Shown piece after piece: positions 28,303-37,346 of a stretch of DNA of 43,448 nt. A program made the position numbers and the translations under genes. The notes under the pieces were generated by a model. The model made no database searches and was not told the DNA's origin. It worked only from the letters and a program-made list of their open reading frames with translations. Numbering within the stretch: position 1 is the first letter of the stretch; the number at the start of each line of letters is the position of its first letter. Source of the DNA: a virus. The stretch spans positions 1 to 43,448 of the IMG/VR virus record IMGVR_UViG_3300044950_000601. One strand, given 5' to 3'.

Positions 28303-28773
28303 ATGAGTATTTCTAGTCCGGTTATCAAGATTGGGATCACTGCTTCGGAGTTGATCGCGGATGACACGCTGAGCACGACCGCGCGGACGGTGCAGCACAC
28401 GCTGTTCGATGAGACGATCACTCCGAGTCCGGCGACTGTGTTCTCGGGTGCGGTTTACGCGCTGATCGCTGGTGCGAAGACCCTGGACCTTCGCGCGCTG
28501 CGGACGGTGGCGGGTGGCTCGGGCGACGGCAACGGTCTGAAGGTACAGGGGTTCTATTTCAAGAACCTGGGCGCGAACCCGATGACCATCGTGGCCGGTG
28601 CTTCGAATGGGTATCTGATTTTCGGCACGAGCGGGAGTGTGATCGTTCCTGCGGGTGGCGCGCTTTGCCTTTCCCTGGCGGACGCGAGCGCAGATGTTGA
28701 CGCGACCCACAAGACGATTGACGTGAGCGGCACACTGGTGCAGACGTTTGAAGCGGCTGTGATCCTCGGATGA
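28303..28773 (+). CDS. Putative tail or virion structural protein, 156 aa
   Basis: AGGAG lies 9 nt before the ATG. The protein is beta-rich and Ala/Gly/Thr-rich (VYALIAGAKTLDLRALRTVAGG). Its placement between tail tube and tail chaperone suggests a tail-associated decoration or second tube protein. No family is recognised. Confidence 0.65.
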   Translation: MSISSPVIKIGITASELIADDTLSTTARTVQHTLFDETITPSPATVFSGAVYALIAGAKTLDLRALRTVAGGSGDGNGLKVQGFYFKNLGANPMTIVAGASNGYLIFGTSGSVIVPAGGALCLSLADASADVDATHKTIDVSGTLVQTFEAAVILG

Positions 28774-28799
28774 TGGCTGAAGGATGAAGGCTGAAGAAG
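28772..28799 (+). repeat. GAAGGNT heptamer array
   Basis: Units GATGGCT, GAAGGAT, GAAGGCT and GAAGAAG overlap the preceding TGA and run into GGAAAG, the ribosome site for 28808. Confidence 0.85.
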
Positions 28800-28807
28800 G
28801 AAAGAGC

Positions 28808-29245
28808 ATGGACGAGGATGGCAATACGGTGACGCCCAGGACGGACGATCAGATTCTGTCTGGCGTGGTGCCGGGACACGGGGCCATGGTTCTGGGTGGT
28901 CGGTCGTATCCGGTGCGCGAGGCGAGCAATGCGCGGGCGCGTGATATACGGCTGGCGATTGCGCAGTTTGGCGCGGATGCGGCCAAGTGGCGCGAGGATG
29001 ACCCCAGGACGCTGGACCGGATGGAGACGATGCTGGATCAGTCGATCCGGCGCTTCTCCCCCGAGATTGAAGCGGACTGGGAACACATTGCCGAGAACGC
29101 CACGGACACGGAACGCTTGACGGCGATGGCGATCATCCGCGAGGTGGTGATGCTCCCTTTTACGACGCTGGCGGGGATGGTGCCGGTGGCCCCTCCAGCG
29201 GGCAACCGGAAAACAAAACGGGCTGGTCGGAAGTCTACGACCTGA
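28808..29245 (+). CDS. Tail assembly chaperone (lambda gpG-like), 145 aa
   Basis: The ATG at 28808 has AAGGAAAG upstream; 28784 is in frame but lies in the repeat. An acidic start, GRSYPVREASNARARDIRLAIAQFG and helical later parts fit a gpG-type chaperone, as does the place between tail tube and tape measure. In frame 0 it ends with a basic tail (KTKRAGRKS). Confidence 0.78.
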   Translation: MDEDGNTVTPRTDDQILSGVVPGHGAMVLGGRSYPVREASNARARDIRLAIAQFGADAAKWREDDPRTLDRMETMLDQSIRRFSPEIEADWEHIAENATDTERLTAMAIIREVVMLPFTTLAGMVPVAPPAGNRKTKRAGRKSTT

Positions 29246-29430
29246 TTCAGCATGAGTATGGCGCGAGCCTGCTGGAACTGGATCGGGAATGGACGCCGGG
29301 TATCACTCAGTTGATGCTGCGGCGGATGTCGGAACGGTACAAGAAGCAGCACAAGAAGTCGAAGAAGAAGCCGGGCACGATAGAACTAAGCGAAGACCGG
29401 ATCGAGGGTTCGATCTGGGAGAAGGGTTAG
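28808..29430 (+). CDS. Frameshifted tail chaperone (gpGT-like), 207 aa
   Basis: A -1 shift at 29155-29161 joins the first 118 codons to the frame ending TAG 29428-29430. The extension of 89 residues (YDAGGDGAGG...SIWEKG) includes GWSEVYDLIQHEYG and a lysine-rich stretch. It has no start codon and ribosome site of its own for its full length, yet fills the gap before the tape measure. Lambda-like siphoviruses make a gpG/gpGT pair in this way. Confidence 0.72.
29155..29161 (+). other. Slippery heptamer C-CCT-TTT for -1 frameshift
   Basis: In frame 0 the bases read C CCT TTT, the X-XXY-YYZ form. After a -1 slip the tRNAs re-pair with CCC and TTT, the first by wobble and the second perfectly. 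GC-rich sequence downstream could supply a stimulating structure. Confidence 0.68.
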
Positions 29431-29433
29431 CCG

Positions 29434-31188
29434 ATGGCATTCAAGGCCGGTGAAATAGTTTTCCAGATTACCGCTGAAACCAAGGCGCTGAACAAGGCCA
29501 TGGGCGACGTGAGTGCGAATGTGCAGAAGAACTTCGGCAACATCGCGAAAACGGTGGGCAACACCATGATGGGCGTTGGCGCGGCGGTGACGGGGGCTGT
29601 TGCTGGAATCGGCTATAAGGCACTGAGCGCGGCGGAGGAAGTGAGCAAAGCCTCAACGAAGATAGTGGCGGCGCTGGGCCTTCCAAAGGAAGAGGCGGAA
29701 CGGTTTCGCCAGATGATCAGGGAAGTGTACGGCGACAACTTCGGCGAGAGCCTGACGGACGTGGGCGTGGCTATTCAGGAGATCGCTGTGGGTCTGGCGA
29801 AAGTCGGCGTTATGTCTAATGAGGAGATCGTGAAGGCCACAGAAAACGCTTACATGCTGCGGGACGCTTACCAGGTGGACATCGGCGAAAGCGTAGGCGC
29901 GGTCACTGGCCTGATGCAGAACTTTGGACTAACGAGCCAACAGGCTTTTGATTTTTTGACCCTGGGGATGCAGCGGGGCATGAACACCTCGGGGGACTTC
30001 CTGGAATCCATTGGCGAATACTCCACCCAGTTTGCCGAGGGTGGGGCGACTGCTGCGCAGTTCTTCAGCATGATGGAGACCGGCATGCAAAGTGGCATGC
30101 TCGGCACGGACAAGGCGGCGGATGCGTTCAAGGAATTCCGCGTGCGGCTGCTGGACGGATCTAAGGCCACGGCAGGCGCGATGGCCATGATCGGGCTGGA
30201 CATTGGCCAGATCACAGCGCAGATCAACGCGGGAACCTTGACCACCGCAGACGCCTGGGATCTGGTGATCGAAAAGCTACGGGGGACGAAGGATCAGGCG
30301 GTCCAGCTTCAGGCAGGCGTGGGTCTGATCGGGTCGCAGTTCGAGGATCTGGGGGCCAAGACCGTGCTGGCGATGACCATGGGCATGACTTCCATGGACG
30401 AAATGAAGGAATCCACAGCAAACCTTTCCGAGCAATATAAGACGCTCGGAAACGACTTGGAGGGCGTGAAGCGGAAGATGGTTCTGGCTTCGGAAGCCAT
30501 GGGCCATGCGATTGCCCCGGCGCTCGGCAGAATATTGGATGCGGTGGCTCCGGTGATTGAGAAGTTTGCCGCATGGGTTGAGAAGAATCCAGAACTTGCA
30601 GCAACGCTTGGTGTGGTGGCTGGTGCGCTGGGTGCGCTGATACTTGCTGCTGGCATTGTGATCAAAATTGCGGCGGCGGTGGCGGAGTCTTGGATTCTTG
30701 TGAAGGCTGCGTTTGCGATTGTGGCAACTGCGGCCTCGGGCCTGGCGGCTGCGATTGGTTTGCCGGTGTGGGCGGTGGTGGCGATTGTGGCGGCGGCGAC
30801 GGCGGCGATCTACTACTACTGGGATGAACTAAAATATGGTCTTGGCGTTGTGTGGCGCGCCATTTCATCGGCATGGATGACTATATGGGGTCCGATCATT
30901 GATGGGATTATGTGGCTGCAAAACATCGGGCTGAGTGTGCTTGAAAAGGCACAGGGCCTGATTGGCTGGGGCGGCGGTGGTGGCGGCGGTCCACAGTACG
31001 CGATGGCGGGGCCTGGTGGTGGTGGTCCGCAGTACGCGATGGCTGGCCCAGGTGGAGGCGGGGGCGGTGGCGGCTTCGGTGGCGGTATCAGTCTGACTTT
31101 CAATGTTTCGGGCATTACGGATCCGGGCGCTTTCTCTCGGATGGCGGCTGAACAGCTTCAGCTTGAACTCAGATCGCGTGGTCTCTAA
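29434..31188 (+). CDS. Tape measure protein, 584 aa
   Basis: N-terminal helical repeats with Gly/Ala, a TMP core (RQMIREVYGDNFGESLTDVGVAIQEIA, GMQSGMLGTDKAADAFKEFRV) typical of PF10145, and two hydrophobic segments near 395-430 and 440-475. The C-terminus has two copies of GPQYAMAGPGGGG in a glycine-rich run. At roughly 1.5 angstrom per residue the tail would be about 85-90 nm, an estimate by analogy with lambda. Its stop shares a base with the next ATG. Confidence 0.92.
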   Translation: MAFKAGEIVFQITAETKALNKAMGDVSANVQKNFGNIAKTVGNTMMGVGAAVTGAVAGIGYKALSAAEEVSKASTKIVAALGLPKEEAERFRQMIREVYGDNFGESLTDVGVAIQEIAVGLAKVGVMSNEEIVKATENAYMLRDAYQVDIGESVGAVTGLMQNFGLTSQQAFDFLTLGMQRGMNTSGDFLESIGEYSTQFAEGGATAAQFFSMMETGMQSGMLGTDKAADAFKEFRVRLLDGSKATAGAMAMIGLDIGQITAQINAGTLTTADAWDLVIEKLRGTKDQAVQLQAGVGLIGSQFEDLGAKTVLAMTMGMTSMDEMKESTANLSEQYKTLGNDLEGVKRKMVLASEAMGHAIAPALGRILDAVAPVIEKFAAWVEKNPELAATLGVVAGALGALILAAGIVIKIAAAVAESWILVKAAFAIVATAASGLAAAIGLPVWAVVAIVAAATAAIYYYWDELKYGLGVVWRAISSAWMTIWGPIIDGIMWLQNIGLSVLEKAQGLIGWGGGGGGGPQYAMAGPGGGGPQYAMAGPGGGGGGGGFGGGISLTFNVSGITDPGAFSRMAAEQLQLELRSRGL

Positions 31189-31646
31189 TGGCTCATAGCA
31201 TGACGATAGACGGGATCGACCTGGGCGGGGCGAACTATGGCTTTGTGGTGGAGGCGAATGATTTCGTTACGCCGCCTGACGCTCGGGTGAACCGGGACCG
31301 GCTTGCTATGGCGGACGGGGACGCGGCGCAGGGTTCGACGTTTGACGGGCGGACGGGTGTGGTGTCGGGGGTGGTTGTGGCGACGAGCTACGAGAACCTA
31401 CTGGCACAGAAAGAGAATATCCAGCGGGTTACCTGGCTCACGCAGTCGGGCAGCAAGGTGTTGACGTTCGACGCGCACGCGGGAAAGCAGTGGCGCGGGC
31501 GGGTGCTTAAAGTTGCCTATTCGAATGAGACCCCGGTGACGGTGGATCTGGTGCTGACCCTTTACGCCCCGCAGCCCTGGGCCGAAGCGAGCACAGCGAC
31601 GACGGTGACGGCGGCGAGCATTCCCACGAATCCTTCCACCATTTAG
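31188..31646 (+). CDS. Distal tail (Dit)-like protein, N-terminal domain, 152 aa
   Basis: Starts in a TAATG overlap with the tape measure. MTIDGIDLGGANYGFVVEAND... and GRTGVVSGVVVATSYENLLAQKENIQR...VLTFDAHAGKQWRGRVL fit the N-terminal domain of siphovirus Dit proteins. It ends at a short Thr/Ser-rich tail where a Dit would continue into its C-terminal domain. Confidence 0.68.
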   Translation: MAHSMTIDGIDLGGANYGFVVEANDFVTPPDARVNRDRLAMADGDAAQGSTFDGRTGVVSGVVVATSYENLLAQKENIQRVTWLTQSGSKVLTFDAHAGKQWRGRVLKVAYSNETPVTVDLVLTLYAPQPWAEASTATTVTAASIPTNPSTI

Positions 31647-31656
31647 AAAGAGAAAG

Positions 31657-31980
31657 ATGACACCAGGCGGAACACAGCTTACAGACTGGGTGCTGACGAT
31701 CAAGAATGGCGCGACCGGGGCGGCGTCGGTACAGGTGTCGAACGCTTACACGGGGGAGAGCGTGGTGTGGGCGAATGCGCTGGCGGTGAATGCGTGGCTC
31801 AGGCTGAGCAGTGAGACGCAGCGGTGCGAGGTATCGACGGACAGCGGGGCGACCTGGACGCGACGAAATGAGAATGTGACCGGGTTGATTCCGCAGATTC
31901 AAGGTGGGGTGAGCAATGTGATCACGATCACGGGTTTGGTTGGGGCGACGGCGGATTATTCTTACACGGCGAAAGGTTAG
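31657..31980 (+). CDS. Dit C-terminal-like tail protein, 107 aa
   Basis: PGGTQLTDWVLTIKNGATGAASVQVSNAYTGESVVW resembles the second, galectin-like domain of Dit proteins. It begins 11 nt after the 31188 gene and so looks like a Dit split into two polypeptides. AAAGAGAAAG serves as ribosome site. Confidence 0.6.
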   Translation: MTPGGTQLTDWVLTIKNGATGAASVQVSNAYTGESVVWANALAVNAWLRLSSETQRCEVSTDSGATWTRRNENVTGLIPQIQGGVSNVITITGLVGATADYSYTAKG

Positions 31981-31983
31981 CTG

Positions 31984-32706
31984 ATGGCCCAGCGAGCAAT
32001 ACATAAGGTTGCGGATCGGTGGTTCGCGCAGCTTAATACGACGGTGAACTCGGCTGTTACAAGCTGGGTTTTGAAGGCTTCGGGCGCTACCGGGTTGCCG
32101 GTGCCGAGTGCGCTTCAGGATGTGGTGGTGCATTGTGGGACGGAGAAGGCGCTTGTCACTGCGATTGCTGTGGACACACCCTCGGCAGGGCTGGACACCC
32201 TGACGGTGACACGGGGCTATGGCGGGAGCACGGCGGCAAGCCACTCGGCGGATGCTTATGTGGGCCACTACTACTACCGGGAACATCACAACGACCTGGC
32301 GGAGCGGCTGGCGCAGTTGGAGTATTTCCTGTGGGGCCAGTTCGGCAAGACGAACGGGCGACTTCAGAGCGGGCTTTATGTGCAGGCTGAGGGTTCGCCA
32401 AGCCTCACGGTGGAGATCACGGCGGGGGGAGGCTTCGCTGTGGGTCAGCCTGTGGCGCTTAGGACCACGGCGACGAAGACATTTATCGCACCCGTGACGA
32501 ACCCGCGCATTGACGTGATCCAGATTGACCAGGAGGGGAACATCGAGGTGAAGGCGGGGACAGAGGCGGGATCACCGGCTGCGCCAAGTGTGGACGCGGA
32601 CGCGCTGAAGTTGTGTGAGATCTATTGTCGGGTGGGGATGACCTCAATCAAGGACACGGACGACGCGAGCAACGGCTACATCACGAATACGGATAATTGG
32701 CTGTGA
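31984..32706 (+). CDS. Tail/baseplate protein, 240 aa
   Basis: An N-terminal beta domain (VADRWFAQLNTTVNSAV...DTLTVTRGYGGSTAASHSAD), a helical LAERLAQLEYFLWGQF and a C-terminal beta domain (GGGFAVGQPVALR...IDVIQIDQEGNIEVKAG) are seen. The last resembles domains of baseplate and upper tail-fibre proteins. Position after Dit supports a tail-tip role. Confidence 0.68.
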   Translation: MAQRAIHKVADRWFAQLNTTVNSAVTSWVLKASGATGLPVPSALQDVVVHCGTEKALVTAIAVDTPSAGLDTLTVTRGYGGSTAASHSADAYVGHYYYREHHNDLAERLAQLEYFLWGQFGKTNGRLQSGLYVQAEGSPSLTVEITAGGGFAVGQPVALRTTATKTFIAPVTNPRIDVIQIDQEGNIEVKAGTEAGSPAAPSVDADALKLCEIYCRVGMTSIKDTDDASNGYITNTDNWL

Positions 32707-32707
32707 T

Positions 32708-32742
32708 GAAGGGTGAAGGGTGAAGGGTGAAGGGTGAAGGGT
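32708..32742 (+). repeat. GAAGGGT heptamer array, five perfect copies
   Basis: Five identical GAAGGGT units follow two bases after the TGA of the baseplate gene. Each junction contains TGA, and three copies place it in all three frames. Confidence 0.95.
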
Positions 32743-32769
32743 GAAAAACTTGAGCAACGAGGTTTTTGA

Positions 32770-34521
32770 ATGAGTGCTTTGATCGGTGATTTTGAGATTG
32801 GGACGCAGCCGCTTTGGCCTGCGGCTTCGGTCACGATTGCCGATGTGTTTGATCTGCCAGCCTGGGAACGGCCTACGGGGGACACGGGCTACACGGCACC
32901 GGAGGGCACGGAGACGTTCACGGGTACGCCGGGCTTTGGCGGGACGGGCGGCACGGAACCGAGCACGGGCACGCCGGGCTTTGATGGCGAGCCGACGACG
33001 GCCAGCTTCTGGAGCATTGGCGATGAGAGCGACCCGAACGACGGCGGCGCGATCACGGTGGTGGGCATTGATGGGACTGTAACGCTGATCCCGATTTATG
33101 CGCACCGGGTTCGGTTCTGGCGGGTGGAGGTGTACGACGAGGACGGGGTGCGGGTGGCGTATGTGCCGCACATCATAAGCGGCAAGCTGCAAAGGAAATT
33201 GGACCAGGCGAGCACGCTGGAGTTCAAGGTGGCTTTCGGTTCGGAGGGCGCTTCGGACTTGACGCGGCCTAACTACATCGTGCTGCGGGACCGGTGGGGC
33301 TTCGTGGTGGACACGTTCCAGATTCAGCGGCGGCGCCCTATTGGCCAGGGTGACGCGAGCTACATCGAGATCGTGGCCCAGGGCAAGATCGCGCAGCTTC
33401 GTGATGAGGTGGTGCTTGAGTACAACGCGGCGACGGCGGGGATTACCGTGGGTGATCACGTGGCGGCGTTGTTGGCACTCCAGGCGCAGGCGGCGTTGAT
33501 CGAACTCGGCACGATTGAACCGGAGATCGCGGACATCGAGTTGCCCTTCTATGTGGCGGATTCGAACATCCATGCGGCGCTGCTCCAGCTTCAGACGGCG
33601 ATTCCCAAGGACTTTCGCGGGCGGTTTTACCTGGACGCGAAGGGGAAATTCCAGTGGCGATTGATACCGGGCGACACGGGCGAGCAGGTGATCACGCGGG
33701 GCCGGAACGTGCAGAACGTACAGGCCGAGACGGATTACAGCCTGCTGGTGAATCGCGTTTACATGTATGGCGATGGCTTGGACGTGCGGGACCGGCTGAA
33801 GTTGACGGACGCGGGGGAGGCGGAAGAGTACCTGGAAGACGCGGCGAGCGTGACGGCGTGGGGGTTGAGTCCTGCGATTAAGGTGGACCGGCGCATCCGG
33901 CACCCTGAGACACTGCTCAGGGTGGCGACACGGATCCTTGAGGAATTCGCCACGCCCCAGGTGAAGATCGATGTTGACCTGCTGGACCTGGCGAAGGCGG
34001 ACGGCATTGCGGGGTGGCGGGACATCGAGATCGGCGGGAAGTATCGGGTGGTGGATACGACGCTCGGGGTTGACACGACGGTTGAGATCGTGGGCATCGA
34101 GGTGGACTTCTCGCGGCCTGTGGCCATCCGGGTGGAGCTTGCGAACCAGACGAAGACGCTCGGGGACTTGATCGGCGATCTGGTGGACTCGCTACAGCAG
34201 CCGCTTGATGTGGATGGCGACCGCTACCCGACGATGGGCAGGAACTACAGCGAGCGTGAGGCACGGGTGGCGCGGGCTGGTGACGTGCGCTGGAATGACG
34301 GGACCGATAAAGGGCAGATGCATGACGGAGCCGACTGGCAGGACATCGGCGCGGGGGATGAGTTGCACTTCCAAGCGACCACCAAGGCCGGGCTTACTGC
34401 GGCCAGCGGTGTGGACGTGCGGAGCTTTGGCCGTGTGGAGGGCAGTGGATCGGACAACGGCATGGTGTGTGTACCCAATCCGGCGAAGTCTGGGTGGGAC
34501 GCTTTGAACTTCTGGGAATAG
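32770..34521 (+). CDS. Tail-associated (Tal/Gp37-like) minor structural protein, 583 aa
   Basis: Residues about 35-80 carry two copies of a Gly/Thr/Pro repeat (TGTPGFGG, TGTPGFDG). The core (VRFWRVEVYDEDGVRVAYVPHIISGKLQRKLDQASTLEFKV, YIVLRDRWGFVVDTFQIQRRR...AQGKIAQLRDEVV) matches phage Tal/ReqiPepy6 Gp37-like proteins that form the tail-tip hub. The last 80 residues look like a fibre adaptor. Confidence 0.78.
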   Translation: MSALIGDFEIGTQPLWPAASVTIADVFDLPAWERPTGDTGYTAPEGTETFTGTPGFGGTGGTEPSTGTPGFDGEPTTASFWSIGDESDPNDGGAITVVGIDGTVTLIPIYAHRVRFWRVEVYDEDGVRVAYVPHIISGKLQRKLDQASTLEFKVAFGSEGASDLTRPNYIVLRDRWGFVVDTFQIQRRRPIGQGDASYIEIVAQGKIAQLRDEVVLEYNAATAGITVGDHVAALLALQAQAALIELGTIEPEIADIELPFYVADSNIHAALLQLQTAIPKDFRGRFYLDAKGKFQWRLIPGDTGEQVITRGRNVQNVQAETDYSLLVNRVYMYGDGLDVRDRLKLTDAGEAEEYLEDAASVTAWGLSPAIKVDRRIRHPETLLRVATRILEEFATPQVKIDVDLLDLAKADGIAGWRDIEIGGKYRVVDTTLGVDTTVEIVGIEVDFSRPVAIRVELANQTKTLGDLIGDLVDSLQQPLDVDGDRYPTMGRNYSEREARVARAGDVRWNDGTDKGQMHDGADWQDIGAGDELHFQATTKAGLTAASGVDVRSFGRVEGSGSDNGMVCVPNPAKSGWDALNFWE

Positions 34522-34523
34522 CG

Positions 34524-35543
34524 ATGGCTTGGACGGTGCCGACATATGCGGGGACCTACATGGGCGGAACGCCGAGCAATGCGCGCACTGCCATGTTTGA
34601 ACTTTGCCGTGCCGTGAACGAACGGCAGGCGGCGCTTGCGCTGACAAAGACGGAATTTTTCAAGGCGGACGGGACGGAGGCAGCCGACATTACCCTGGCG
34701 GACATTTTGAATATCCGCGCGGCAGGCGTCGAATCGAATGCAGAGAAGAACTTGAAGCGGGTGCGCGGCGCGATTATTGCCATGCTCGCTGGTGCGAGCT
34801 TTGACCCGGTGTTTACAACAACGTCCCTCGGCAATACTGCATTGACGAAGGCGGCAGTGGAGACGGCCATAGGCACGGACTTGGACGCGAACCCGATACG
34901 ACCGCAGGAGGCGCGATATTGGCAAGCCATGCAAGACGCGCTCGACTTGATGATTTATGCGCGGCGCTATCGCGGTGAGTTGGTCAATCCTGCATGGGTC
35001 GGTATTTCCGCAGCGCGAATGACATGGGATGTTTATTCCGCTTCGGGATCACCGCCGCGCCAGACGGCATGGACAACGATGCTGGCCGACTCCCCTACGT
35101 CCGTCGATACTGGACTCAGCAGCAATAATTTCGTGCAGGCGACTTTGACCAGCGGCAGCAACGCGCAGGCGCGCGACCATGTGAGCAACGTCGGGCTGGC
35201 GGCTCCCACCTCGGGCTATTTTGACGACGTGGCGAGTTGCTATGCGGGCGCTTCTGTGTCTGCGCTGGGGACCATCGAGGATGGGACTATCACGACCATT
35301 GATGTTGACCTCGATGGGGACACACACACTATCTCGCTCGGGGCGATACCTGGGCAGGTAAATTATTTGCCGATATCAACCACACAAATACCGCTTGCGG
35401 CTGCGCGGGATGACATAACTTTGGCATTTATCGGGTTGCCTGGGACGGTGCCTTTTTCGGCGGACGATGCCAACCTGGGGGTGATGTGCAATCTCGCGTG
35501 GTGTCACTTTGATTTGACTTCTATTTTATCTGACCAAGCATAG
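34524..35543 (+). CDS. Tail-tip or fibre-associated protein, 339 aa
   Basis: The ATG at 34524 is 2 nt after the Tal stop. Residues about 1-130 are helical (NARTAMFELCRAVNERQAALALTKTEF), and the rest is beta-rich and Ser/Thr-rich. No family is recognised. It is the last tail gene without a signal peptide. Confidence 0.65.
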   Translation: MAWTVPTYAGTYMGGTPSNARTAMFELCRAVNERQAALALTKTEFFKADGTEAADITLADILNIRAAGVESNAEKNLKRVRGAIIAMLAGASFDPVFTTTSLGNTALTKAAVETAIGTDLDANPIRPQEARYWQAMQDALDLMIYARRYRGELVNPAWVGISAARMTWDVYSASGSPPRQTAWTTMLADSPTSVDTGLSSNNFVQATLTSGSNAQARDHVSNVGLAAPTSGYFDDVASCYAGASVSALGTIEDGTITTIDVDLDGDTHTISLGAIPGQVNYLPISTTQIPLAAARDDITLAFIGLPGTVPFSADDANLGVMCNLAWCHFDLTSILSDQA

Positions 35544-35554
35544 GAACACCCAAC

Positions 35555-37345
35555 ATGAAAAACAGATCTACCCCTTCCCGGCTGGGCCTTACGCTTGCGC
35601 TGCTGCTGGGTGTGACCCTGATCGCGGCGGCTGCGCAGCGGTACACGAGCATCCAGATCGGGCCGAACCCGAGCACGACGAATCTGGAACTGGTGAGCGG
35701 CGGCGATATTGTCTTCAAGGAGAAGGCGGACCACTCTTCCACGCCGGGCGCGGGGTTCGGCTACCTGTGGACGAAGAACACCACGCCTTCTACCCTCATG
35801 TTCACCAACGACGCGGGGAGCGATACGACCCTGGGCGCGGGTGGTGGGGGCGGTGGGCACACTATCGAGGACGAAGGCACGCCGCTGACCACGCGGACGA
35901 AATTGAACTTCGTCGGCTCGGGCGTGACGGTGACGGATGACTCGGGCGACGATGCGAGCGTGGTGACGATATCGAGCGGCGGGGATGCCTTGACAGCGAA
36001 CCCGCTGAGCCAGTTCGCGGCTACCACATCGAGCCAGTTGCTTGGCGTGCTGAGCGATGAGACCGGGACGGGCGCTGCGGTGTTTGGCACGTCGCCAACG
36101 CTGACCACGCCTGCGCTTGGGACACCTTCGGCGCTGGTGCTCACGAATGCGACGGGGCTCCCCGCGACGAGCGTGGGCAATGGCCTGACCGATGCCCAGG
36201 TGAGCGACACGCTTACGGCTTCGCTGTTCGTGGGCAGTGGCAGCACGACCAGCGCTATTGATGCGGCTACGGCTGAGTTCGCGGGGAACATTCCCGTGGC
36301 CAGGCTGAACAGCGGCACCAGTGCGAGCGGGAGCACGTTCTGGCGCGGTGATGGGACGTGGGCGACACCCACGGGCACGGGGGATGTGGTCGGACCTGGG
36401 GCGGCTACGGACAACGGGATCGCAAGATACGACACCACCACGGGCAAGCTGTTGCAGAATTCGGCGGTGACGATTGCGGACACCACGGGGAACATGGCCG
36501 GGGTGGGCACGCTGAACACTCACACGATACCAGGTGGCACCGGAACGCTTGCGCTCACGTCGCAGATCACCGGCACGAACAGCGGGACGAATACGGGCGA
36601 TGTGACGCTGGCCGGAACACCGGATTACATCACCATAGCCGGGCAGGTTATCACGCGGGGCGCGGTGGACCTGACCACGGACGTGACGGGCGAATTGCCG
36701 GACGCGAATGTCAGCAACACGCTCACGGCGAGCAAGGTGATCGGAAGTGGCAGCACGACGGACGCGGTAGACCTCGCAACGGCTGAGGTGGCGGGGAGTC
36801 TGCCGGATGGGAATGTGTCGGACACGCTCACGGCTTCGCTATTCGTTGGCTCGGGCAGCAGCACGACGGCGGTGGACCTTGCGACGGCGGAAGTCGCTGG
36901 CGATCTGCCGCTGGCGAACATCGCGCAGATCGCGCAACGGACGCTGGCAGGGCGGGCGCTGGGTGCGGGCACGGGTGACATTACCGCGCTGACCATGCTG
37001 CAAATTCAGACGCTATTGAACACCCCGATTGATGTGACCTCGGCAACGAACGCGACACCGTGGAACGGGAACAACGGAAAGATATTTTCCGACACGCTGA
37101 CGGAGAACACGACCGTTTCCGCGAGCAGCGGGACGCCGTTTAATGGTCAGGTGGTGACGTTCCTGTTTACGCAGCACGCGAGCAGCGCGAAGACGCTGGC
37201 TTGGAATTCACAGTTCGCTGCGGGGTCTACGTTCACGAACACGATCCCGGTTATGACCACGACGCTTTCCGGTCGGAGTCGCTATATCTATGTTTACGAT
37301 GGAACATTAACCAAGTACACGCTTCTGGCGCATGGGAATCACTAA
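35555..37345 (+). CDS. Repeat-rich tail-fibre-like protein with signal peptide, 596 aa
   Basis: It begins MKNRSTPSRLGLTLALLLG with an AAAAQ-like cleavage area near 27, a good Sec signal. The rest is beta-solenoid-like fibre repeats: VSDTLTASLFVGSGST... recurs at DNA 36210-36300, 36709-36796 and 36816-36901. Motifs such as GTSPTLTTPALGTPSALVLTNATGLP occur in many uncultured-phage fibres. The C-terminal 100 residues could be a knob. A signal peptide on a fibre is unusual. Confidence 0.75.
   Translation: MKNRSTPSRLGLTLALLLGVTLIAAAAQRYTSIQIGPNPSTTNLELVSGGDIVFKEKADHSSTPGAGFGYLWTKNTTPSTLMFTNDAGSDTTLGAGGGGGGHTIEDEGTPLTTRTKLNFVGSGVTVTDDSGDDASVVTISSGGDALTANPLSQFAATTSSQLLGVLSDETGTGAAVFGTSPTLTTPALGTPSALVLTNATGLPATSVGNGLTDAQVSDTLTASLFVGSGSTTSAIDAATAEFAGNIPVARLNSGTSASGSTFWRGDGTWATPTGTGDVVGPGAATDNGIARYDTTTGKLLQNSAVTIADTTGNMAGVGTLNTHTIPGGTGTLALTSQITGTNSGTNTGDVTLAGTPDYITIAGQVITRGAVDLTTDVTGELPDANVSNTLTASKVIGSGSTTDAVDLATAEVAGSLPDGNVSDTLTASLFVGSGSSTTAVDLATAEVAGDLPLANIAQIAQRTLAGRALGAGTGDITALTMLQIQTLLNTPIDVTSATNATPWNGNNGKIFSDTLTENTTVSASSGTPFNGQVVTFLFTQHASSAKTLAWNSQFAAGSTFTNTIPVMTTTLSGRSRYIYVYDGTLTKYTLLAHGNH
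36210..36901 (+). repeat. Degenerate in-gene fibre repeats
   Basis: Three near-copies (about 36210-36300, 36709-36796 and 36816-36901) encode VS(D/N)TLTAS..VGSGS(T/S)T..(V/I)D.ATAE.AG. The last two are adjacent and about 107 bp apart. They probably arose by duplication and can recombine to change fibre length. Confidence 0.75.
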
Positions 37346-37346
37346 C

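Noticed and set aside
32644-33903. Long minus-strand frame opposite the Tal-like gene
   Set aside because: Antisense shadow in GC-rich sequence; no ribosome site or motif.
35555-37345. Diversity-generating retroelement target
   Set aside because: The fibre repeats differ by ordinary drift, and no reverse transcriptase or template repeat is present in the window.
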